Positions 35,377-45,800 of a stretch of 64,000 nt of DNA are shown here, in pieces. This DNA is from Owenia fusiformis (lineage: Eukaryota; Annelida; Polychaeta; Sabellida; Oweniidae), in the NCBI GenBank assembly GCA_903813345.2, contig CAIIXF020000008.1, forward strand, positions 26,954,822 through 27,018,821, read 5' to 3'. Numbering within the stretch: the first letter of the stretch is position 1; each line of letters starts with the position of its first letter. The position numbers were made by a program, and so were the translations under genes. The notes below the pieces were generated by a model. That model had not been told where the DNA came from, made no database searches, and saw only the letters and a list, made by a program, of their open reading frames with translations.

Positions 35377-35870
35377 TAAAACTCGACGGAGGTGAAGATG
35401 TTACTCAACGCGTGTTAGATAATGTCTCAACGCCCGCAATTGACCATTTTAATGATTTAAATTACACGTCCGTATGTATTGTTTGAACGCCTGTAGAATT
35501 TACCTCTCCACAGGTATAGCGTAATTTACGGCTATATAGGCGTAATTTACGTCCAAACAGGAGCTAGATATTATGGTTGGCCTATTAGTATAAAGAATGC
35601 ATGCGTTGTTTACGGGTGTGTAGGCGTTAATTACGCTCGTGTAGATGTAAAATTACGCCCGTGCTGACCAAAAATTACGCCTGTGTAGGCGTAAATTACG
35701 CCCGTGAAGAAGTAAATTCTACGGGCGTTCAGAATACATTTACATGCGTGAACTTACGGCGTTAAAATTATTAATTACGGGCGTTAAGACTGTTATTTTA
35801 CACGCGCTGAGAAACATCTTCACGCCCGTGGAGTTTATTTTTAGCGCCGTAAATTATGAACCAATCAGAA
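35377..35870. mobile_element. TTACGCCCGT foldback element
   Basis: Built from ~22-bp units such as AAATTACGCCCGTGTAGGCG. The left arm (35377-35552) is the inverse of the right arm (about 35650-35835) at roughly three-quarters identity, so the whole folds into a long hairpin. It is strikingly CpG-rich compared with the AT-rich surroundings. No frame and no clear target duplication were found. Confidence 0.75.
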
Positions 35871-36705
35871 CCTTACTTACATGATGATTTAATGCATCCT
35901 TGCTAAAAGAGCAACTCCGAGATACTTGCGCTAGTAAACAACAATCAGAAGCCTGCTTACATTTTAGTGTGTTGCATTGAGGTCCTTAAATATTCGTTCA
36001 AGATTGAACTAGATTTAACCAAAGAAGTATTCATTTTTTAGAGCAAATTATATTAAAAGGCAAATTGAAGAGACATGTACTGTGTTGGCAGTTATCAACA
36101 CCCATTGTAGAAACGACAAAATTGCAGAGTATTTTGAGAAGGTATACATGTTTGGTTTCTAAATACGATGATTTTTGGATAATTCTCCAATCTAGGCGTC
36201 GGCTTCAGAGGTAGGCTAGGTAGGGACTTATTAAGCTCACACGCATTGCAGCTTACAGTCTCATTATACAGTCAGATCGCTAATGTATCCCTCTAAAGGA
36301 TGTGTCCAGATACTAGAATTATAGTATCTGATCAACTGCAAATTGACTCTAGACTATATCCTGCAGATCTGGCATTTTTTGAAAATGTACTGAAAATGTC
36401 AAATGAGCCTATATACCTAGTATACCTAGCCAACATATGTTCAAATTTGGTGTTAGGGAGATGTGTACTTTTTGGAATCTTTATGCAGCCGTCTTTATAT
36501 GTCACATGTTATTTCCAGGAATACATAACTCATTTAATATACGATGTAAATCTTTCACATTTGCACAAATAGTGCACCGAGATACCCAGAAAAGAAATAA
36601 TATTTCATATGCCTCCAATAACCCAGATGCGAGTAGAAATAATCTTACTTTACGTCATTAAAAATTCAAAATTCAGTCAAAGTGATATCATATTTGAAAT
36701 CTACA

Positions 36706-37057
36706 TGTAAAATTACATCTAGAAATATGGTTTTAAAAAGTGTTTATCAACTTTGAAAAATAATTTTTCTTTGAAAATGTGACTTCTAGCTCGGGGAGAT
36801 TCCCCATAGACCCCATGCTATAAAATCACAAAAAATGAAATATCTTTTCTTTTAGTGGACAGATAATATTTTGCTTTACTGGACATATTTTCATTAGTAT
36901 GGGTATCAGACGCATAAGGGTTATATGAAAATTGAGCCACTTAAATTGATAATATTCAAGTTTAAGGGAACTTTCTTATATACCTGCCATGTTAATTGAC
37001 CCGAATCAGCCACCTGGTGGTGAAACTGGTAACTACCTACTCGCATTTTGGTAATTG
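36706..37057. repeat. Dispersed 350-bp repeat, copy B
   Basis: Direct repeat of 34732-35080, including TTCCCCATAGACCCCATGCT and CAGCCACCTGGTGGTGAAAC. Confidence 0.8.
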
Positions 37058-37136
37058 CAACAGTTGTTCCTGGCACAATCATGAGTATGTTATTAACTTG
37101 CACAAGGATCTTGGAGTTGTACTTTTAGCTTTAATG

Positions 37137-37459
37137 CATCGTATCATCATGTAAGCAAGATGCTGATTGGTTCATAATTCACGGCGCTAAAATGAACTCG
37201 ACGGGCGTGAAGATGTTTCTCAGCGCGTGTAAAATAACAGTCTTAACGCCCGTAATTAATAATTTTAACGCCGTAAGTTCACGCCTGTAAATGTATTCTG
37301 AACGCCCGTAGAATTTACTTCTTCACGGGCGTAATTTACGCCTACACAGGCGTAATTTTTCGTCAGCACGGGCGTAATTTTACATCTACACGAGCGTAAT
37401 TAACGCCTACACACCCGTAAACAACGCATGCATTCTTTATACTAATAGGCCAACCATAA
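37137..37459. repeat. Inverted copy of the TTACGCCCGT arm
   Basis: Near-identical reverse complement of about 35573-35895, from GATTGGTTCATAATTCACGG to GCATTCTTTATACTAATAGG. The high identity contrasts with the diverged internal arms of the first element, so this copy arose by a recent inverted duplication. Confidence 0.85.
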
Positions 37460-37527
37460 GCTGGAGTAAATTTACGTCTGTACGCGTTATTTAAACAGCC
37501 CCCATTATTTTACAAGTGGACACTTAC

Positions 37528-37673
37528 CCCCACCTTTATGAGTACGTTCTTTTCTACAGATATCACATCAAACCTTACAACGACCGGGTGCGTAGGTAGA
37601 GTTAAAACGTTTTTTGGTACAATGACTTCGCGAATCACTCTATAGTTAACGGTATTTACCCTTTCACATGGAC
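37528..37673 (-). CDS. Candidate unassigned exon
   Basis: Minus-strand block with acceptor GATCTTTCAG at its 5' side, 48 open codons after two bases, and a consensus donor GTAAGT. The translation includes NYRVIREVIVPKNVLTLPTH and has no recognised domain. The exit phase is 0, compatible with the candidate exon at 31351-31449 and then CNT. The length is short enough that a chance open frame is possible. Confidence 0.25.
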
Positions 37674-39810
37674 CTGAAAGATCGTTTTTCTAGAACTTTT
37701 GACAATAGTTACACAAAGGCTTCTAAAAATGTTGGGATAGTCCTAATAATGACGAAAACAACTGCTATTTCAAATTAGTGAGTCTCAGAAAGAAGGCGTA
37801 AAAAGCATAATGCAGAATACAGCTTGCTAGAATAATTGAAAGATGAACAGGTATTTACCCCAATAATATTAATACAATATTTCTTGGGATATCCCCGGGG
37901 CTGGTAAGTCCTCTTGAAAAAGCCCAGAAATACTATAACAATAAATGCAACATAGGTTCATTAAGAGTTCTCCACTCCAAGTCTTTAGACAGTGTAACAA
38001 TTGAGTTTACATACAAATACCACAAAAACGATGAAATAGTAAATAACAATTGAATGTATGATTTATTCATCCTCCCTCCATCTCCTGTACAATATTTACA
38101 TTTGATTCAATTATGCACATCCCCTGGTTTATGTACACTATATACATGGTGATAATCTACATCTCTATACACTGTACTGTACAAAATAGAATGGCAACAA
38201 TAAAGGTTAATTCACAGATTCAGCCTAGTGCAAAACACAGAAAAACATGGCAAGTTAGTGTTCCACAACCAAATGTAGCATGGCATCTGTGCAGTAGACT
38301 GAGTACTTACTACCCTTTTGTAATCTCCAATTTAATCAATCTGATTTTTGGAGGATTTAAATTTACAAATAGACAAATCAATAAAAGTTTTATCTACCTA
38401 CATCTTTCAACCATATATAAATATTCAATGATGAAAGTGTACATTGACTAGCATAATATCCAGCTCATTTACATAGAAATGCATAGTTTGAACAAATACA
38501 CTTAAATAAGCATTGCAAGATGCAACATTGCAACTGATTTCTTTGGAAATATTCTCATTTTGAAACTGACAAAATATATGCCACGAGGACTAAATGCAAC
38601 TCAAATAGGCCTACAATTGAAATAATATTAGCTCAAAAGCATCTGAATAATGACACCTACAAACCTGAATTCAAGCTTTACTTTCTTATAAGGTGATGAC
38701 GCTCAATAAATGAATTGTGCATCTAGCTTTATTACATATATACACCACAGGGCCTTAAATACTAGGCTTTAAACTTCACCTATGATTACACTTGTTTGCT
38801 TTAAGGTTTGTTAACTACCCTCAACTAAATGATCATACCTCCCAGCTAAAATTCAACTAAATTTCATGAGATATACTGTATGATTATCTTTCTTTACAGA
38901 AACACACGAGGTTCTATGATCAATAAATGCCAGATTTATTTCGAATATCTCTTGATTAAACTACCTCAAAGTATTCATTTCAACCTTTTTAAAGCATTTC
39001 TAAATTACTGCAATTTTGGCATCATTAACCCTTCAAGTATATTCATAAACAGTTACTTGAAAGCATGTATAATTAAAGCCTCTTTCTCCTTTTTTTCCAT
39101 TTTATGCCTTACACCATTGACTCTTCTATAACTGTAGAATATACATAAAAGAACAAGTTGCTCACAACAATATTTGGAACATGCACAGTGATCTCCTCAG
39201 CATTAAAGCAAGTGCTCATTTGCACCCACTTTAAAATGAGAAAAATCATGTTAAAATGGGAATATTTTGACCAATTTTGGTATATTGTGAAAATTAGAAT
39301 TTTGCACCCATATGAGACAAAATCCTGGGGAGATCACTTATGCGATTGAAACCACAACTAATATGTAGGTACCACCACTAATATGTAGGTACCACCACAA
39401 CCAACTATGATTTCATAAATAACAACACAGAATTTGAGTTAGTCACAGTTTAGGAGGCACCCTTGTGTATAACTGGAATCTAAGACCAGATGTACATATT
39501 TAATATATGGTTGTGTTGGGTTGAACATACCAACGTGTCCCACTATTTAGAATGTAGAGCATTTTGTGAAGAGCAAGGACATGTTGAACTTCCCATTTTC
39601 AACTTGAATTTCTGAATTTGAGATGTTTTTCCAGCACCAAAATTTAGGTTATCCTCGATATTTTTCTCTTAATAGAAATGAAGAACTGATTGATATTCCA
39701 CAGTTGTCCATTGTCTGCCCACTGGGAATTCATTTCTAGTCATGCGATATGGTGGTTGGCGCTCTCTATGTGACCTCAGGTGTGGTTTAGTGTGGACCAT
39801 CAATGGCAAT
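37674..39810 (-). other. Golgin-84 3' flank / probable 3' UTR
   Basis: No coding exon is seen. Minus-strand AATAAA signals (TTTATT on the plus strand) occur near 38062, 38728 and 38935, any of which could end the golgin-84 transcript. A short tandem copy, AATATGTAGGTACCACCAC, is at 39359-39400. Confidence 0.4.
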
Positions 39811-42800
39811 TTACTTTGGATCAACTTGGGGTGGTTTAGGCATTGAGTTGTGAAAGTCTCCACTGTGGATCTCTGGTTGGTAGGTCAGTAGAACAACCAT
39901 CACCCAAAGATGAAGCAACATCTAAAATACAAGATAAAAAACAAGGTACTAACATGCAAAATATCATCACCTGCCATTTGTTACAGAGGCCATATTACAG
40001 ATGCTGAAACGCAGTCCACAAAAGGTTAGAGACTTTAACAATATGCCACCACTTGGGATGTTGACATAACAATATTACCAATAATACATAAAATTTGAGT
40101 AAAGTTTATTAACATCAACCATAAAGCTAACGAAAAGAGTAATATACGAGTGATTTTTTTCTCCTGGAGACCAAGGATAATTGACATCATGAATAATTTA
40201 GTAAAACCTGTATCTGAATACCTCTCTTATCCGAACACCTCTAAATGTGAACACTTTTTCCCAATCACAATCTCCCATTAAGAAACCTTGAAATGCGAGC
40301 AGCTGCTTATCTGAATACTTTTGACCATTCCCAGTGGTGTTTGGATAAGAAAGGTAACACTGTACATCCTTCTACTTACCATATAAAGAATGACAAACAC
40401 ACGAGCTATGGGGTAGCGTCTTAGGAATATCCCCAGGCGAACACTAAAGCGATCTATAGAGTTTGCAGCAGTCTTTAGGTTTCGGGTGACCCTGGTATCC
40501 TGTGGACTCTCTCTCATAAATGATGGCATTCTTTGGCGCACTGAAACACAGAAATTTACAAAATGGAGTTAACTGAATTCAAAATAAGAAGTGTATAAAA
40601 TACCAGATCTTTCAATTAATTTTCTGCTTAGATAATAGAAGTATAATCATTACCTCAAACTTATTTTGCAAAGAAGCAAGAATAACTGAACTTTTCATCA
40701 AAAGCAAATGGCCCCGAGGGTATAACAGTTAAAATGCTTCAGCTTTGCTCTAATTCAGTTTCTATTGAAAAAATGAACTTCTATGACAAACCTTCAGAAT
40801 TGTTCTCATATTACTATTCCTAGAATAATTATGTTTCAGGAATAACATCAGAAAGATCATGCAAATATCAGTTTAAATCTAAAAATCTAACAAGCATATT
40901 AATTGTACAGTAGATATTGCAGATTATAGGGATGAATAGATCTGATGTAATCACTTCTGCTAATCACAATGCAGCTACAAATCAACTATGTTATTTCTAT
41001 TTAATAGTTCTAACTAATACATTGATTATTGATCCATTGGTGTTTGTTATTCATTCATTGAATGTAACTTATTCATTGGTGTTTGTTATTCATTCATTGA
41101 ATGTAATTGATTCATTGGTGTTTGTTATTCATTCATTGAATGTAACTGATTCATTGGTGTTTGTTATTCATTCATTGAATGTGACTGATTCATTGGTGTT
41201 TGTTATTCATTCAATGAATGTAACTGATTCATTGATTGTGACAGGGAGCAATTAGAGATGTGCAACAATTGTAGAATGCCATGCAGAAATCAGTTAATTA
41301 ATATAATGAAAACAACAGACAACAAGGCATTAACATGCAAAATGTCACTACCTGCCATTTGTTACAGATGTTACAGACACCAAACACCAACTGCTGAACA
41401 CCAACTGCCAAACACCAACCACCGAACATCATCCACAAAAAAGTTGGAGACGATAACAATATGTCACCACTTCTGGTGGTGACATAATCATAACAGACAA
41501 CTAAGACGAAATAGCAATGGTGATGGTATATAAATTACAATATTCTATCATTCTATGTGACATCTATGTCAGAAGCATCATGTTAGAAGCATTCAAACTA
41601 CATGCCATATTTAGCATATATCAAACACAAGATCACAACAAAAGATTCTACCTGATAAATGTATAGCTGAAAAATATGATAAACTATGTGTATAATGAAT
41701 TACAAACGCATGAACGGGTGTAGGTGCTTTAGGGAAACCCATGTCATTAGTTGTTGTTCTATTCATACTTGTGTTTAAACATTTTTTGGGGTTCCCCTTT
41801 GGTATTTGTGTTTAATATTGGAATTAATATTGGAGTTTGAGTGCAATAATTAAGCAACGCCATGTATAGTTGGTGAATAAAGCACAACTTAATTCAGTGT
41901 AATAATGTAAGAGAAGCAGTTCTGTTATTTCTTTATAATTTGTTAACAAACTAGCCTGCTAAGAAGTGATCGAAGAAGGAGTAGCTGATAATAAAAAATG
42001 AAAATTCAAAAATGGGTGAAAATCAAAAAGATTTGGCGAATCATGTTTTCTGTGAAATTTTGTGCAAAAAATCAAATTCTGCAAAACATATTAAACCAAA
42101 ATTCTGTGTTTTTTCTGTGGGGGACACGGAATTACAGAACACTAGAATGAGTGATTGAATAGCATGTGTGTGTGTACCTTCATCTTCCTCTGTAACATGT
42201 ATAGCTGTAGCACTGGCCCTCACAGCAGCCATCTCAGACTCTCTATATTGCTTCTACAAAAACAAACAGCACGTGTAATATTTAGTTCCAATTATATGTA
42301 ACCAGGAACCTTATATATTTTAGATCCTTGCTACACCCCTGAAGGTAGATGCTAATTTCTCACATGACTAACAGATCCAGCCATCTTTACCATACAAATA
42401 ATAATAATGATCTTGCATCTTTCATTTCAAGGCCTTGCCTCGCATATACAAAGGCTTAAGCACCTAGCGTCAAAGACACACAGGTCCTGCCTCTCAAAAT
42501 GCCAGTCCTACCTCCCACACACAAGGCCTTACCTCCCACATACTAGGCTTTACCTCCCACACACAAGGCCTCACCTCCCACGCATAAGGTCTTACCTCCC
42601 ACACACAAGGCCTCACCTCCCACAAACTAAGCCTTACCTCCCACACACTATGCCTTACCCCCCACACACTATGCCTACCTCCCACACATAAGACCTTACC
42701 TTTCACATACTAGGCCTTACCTCCATTCTCTCCAACTGTAGCACCAGTGAGTTCTTCTCTGTGCTGAGGGCCTCTAGCATAGTTTGCTTCTGAATGAGAC

Positions 42801-45800
42801 TCTCTGTTAATGCATGCAGTCTTCCCTCTAGCTCAGTCTGGGATGTACTACTCATGCTCTTAGTGGTTAACTGGAAAGTATATATCACAAAGTAAAGGCA
42901 TGTAAATGTATCCATGTAGTCTTCCCTCTAGTTCAGTCTGGGATGTACTACTCATACTTTTAGTGGTTAACTGGAAGTGCATAATTATCACACAGAGAAA
43001 GCATGGAAATGAATGCATGCATCTTTCTCATTCAGTAAATATACAAACACTATCGCTAGAATATCAACTACACATTAATCAAAACTTTTTTTCATCAATT
43101 ATTGAAAAAACAAAAGTATAAAACAGGGTAGTAGCTATATGTTGTTATGTGATTTGAAAGGTCTTGTTTTTTGTGAATATGAACCTATTTCATTTATGTA
43201 ACTGAATGAAACAGTACTGCATTTATATTCATCTTTTTAAGGTCAGGGTGCACTTTGATGAAATTTCATGACCATGTGCTATTTTCAGATAAACATAACT
43301 CATTCCAAACATCATCTACAATTTCATTCTTGCACAAAAGATGCATTAGTGTACCTAGATTATTAATTGAGGGTTGATAATTCTTCAGAATGTTTAAATA
43401 ACTAGAATATTCAGTGGTTTACTTTTCAAAATTGTAAAAAAATTCAAAAGTGCACTCTGGCCTTAACACACAACTTTAACAGACTGAGTTAAAAGTTCAT
43501 ACAATCTAATAACAACTGAATTTTACCTTTTCACACAAATCTATTTGACATTAAATTGTAAATTTTGAATTATTCAAAAGAATTCATGTGTAGAATCTAC
43601 CTGAGTTCTAAGTTTTTCAATATCTTTTTCTCTGTCGTTTAGTCTGGCTTGCAGTGAAGACTTCTGGTTTATAAAGTTCTCATGTGCATATTTTAGCTCC
43701 TAAATAAAATAAATAAAAAGAAGATAGGGTAACATGCATATATTGTATTATAGACGATGTAAAGAGTATATCCTATAAGATTTCCAAAGGACAACCCTAA
43801 TATCTCAGGGGTTTCATTAGCAGCAAGCGACAGGCAATTTTCACCAGTTGTTTTTACAAAATCGCCAGTTGATTTTTGGGGACTTTTCAACTTTTCCACG
43901 TTTAATTTATTATTTCATATTTTGCCTATTGTTTTCATTTATTAAGCCTGTTGGGAGAAATTCTAGTGGAAACCCTGTATCTATACACAATTTGTTTATC
44001 CTGCACAAAGCTCATAAGAATGTCTTTTAAAAACATATGCAGAAATTATTACAGAATTTGATGGAATGTGCACCTGTTTATGCCTTGAAACCTCCTGTTC
44101 TGCATCCTCCCGACGTCTGGTCTCAGACTCAAACTGGTCCCGTAATTCACTTATTTGGTCTTTTGAAGCTTCAGCATCCGTCTGTAGCTGTATTTCTAAA
44201 TCCTAGATAAAAAGACGAAGACTTAATTCTGTTTTCTGCGAGTTCTTAATCGGGGAAATGCTAACTGCTTATCGCAGGGGGTAAAAATAAAGAATATATT
44301 CTGGATTTTGAAGTCCTGTGATCGGAGGATGTAGTCTTAATGTACCTAAAATTTCAAAACCACTTGTGGACAGATACTGACTCGTTATCATGATCAGATA
44401 TTGACCCTTTACTATATATTTATATTCATACAGGAGAGCAATAGGAGTTATATAAAGTGGCACTTTTACCTGTAGTTCAGTACGCAGGTTTTCTATGGTC
44501 ATCCTACTCTGTTGTATTTCTTCACGTAACATATCTCTCTCTTGCCTCATTTGATCCAGCTCCATACTTGACACACCACTCTCAGCCCCTGACATTGCTG
44601 TTCCATCTTTCAAACTCGCTATCAATTTATCTTTCGACTGAAATACATAAATAACAATGGTATAAGACATAAGGCTCTACAAGCAATTCAATAGATTACA
44701 GTATTTTTGGTTGGAATTTTAGAAAATTCAAAAAATACAATTTGATACTTTCAGTTCAGATGAATATGACAAACACTTGAACAAGGCACGGGAAGGGGAC
44801 AATATTGTAGCCTATCTGAAATTCATCAAAAATGGCATAGTGATTCCATATACTCATTCTTGATAAATAATAAGAAAATTCATTCGCAGCAAATTTCTTA
44901 AACATATCTATGAATGTTACCTGTAAAATCCTGGCTGCCTTTTCCTTATATTCAACAAGTTCCTGTCTGGCAGACTCTGACTGAGATTTTAATGACTTTG
45001 ATTGGTTGGTTATCTCTTGGTAACGAGCTGGAAATAAAGCAAGTGAAATAATCATTAATTCTGGGATTTTATCCCAAAACAAGAGAGAGTTCCTGCATAT
45101 GCATATTATGACAACACAACTAATGTATATTGAGGCAAATAATTAAATCATGATATAGGCTTAATTATGCCTCCAGGATGGCTCAGATGAAAGCTTCAAT
45201 TAAACAAGGCATTAACATGCAATATGTAACCACCTGCCATTTGTTACAAACATTGACCACCAACCACAAAAGGTAGGAGACTATAACAATATGTCACCAC
45301 TTGTGGTGGTACAATAACCATATCCAGTCGAGACAAGGGAATTGGAATTGAGACTGTAACTGCAAGAAATTTCTTAAACTCTTTTAGACTTATAAAAGGG
45401 ATTCCAGTGCCACTGCAGTTGTTCAACCATGAGGTAATCTATGTGAACATATTATGGTCTTGCTTACTTTTCTCTTCTGTGAGTTTTCTCTGAGCCGATG
45501 TTAGAGATTCTGCCAGGTTTTGTTTCTCCATCTCAAGCTGGCTCTGTCTCTGCATGGATTCCTCCTACAGTACAATGTAACAGTACAATGTTACAATACA
45601 ATGTAAGGTGTATAGGGTGTCATAGCCTGTATAATGTTGTAATTTTTGTAATGAAAACTGAAATAAATTATTTTGAAATTGAAAATTGAATTGAAATTGA
45701 GTACAAAGTAGCCATATAACAATACTATTTAAAAATACAAGGTAGCAGAGCAATGCATCAAGCCCATGCATTAGCACTATATTTCGAACACATTGTGCCA

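Noticed and set aside
34732-37057. LTR retrotransposon with 350-bp LTRs
   Set aside because: The direct repeats lack TG...CA ends and target duplication, and no gag or pol frame lies between them.
41030-41255. Plus-strand open frame with a 13-residue repeat (DSLVFVIHSLNVT) as a secreted repeat protein
   Set aside because: It is explained by a 39-bp minisatellite in a golgin-84 intron; no splice sites, promoter or flanking coding sequence support it.
42494-42706. Minus-strand open frame with a VRPCVWE repeat
   Set aside because: Translation of the 21-bp donor-derived minisatellite; in the golgin-84 frame a TGA precedes it.
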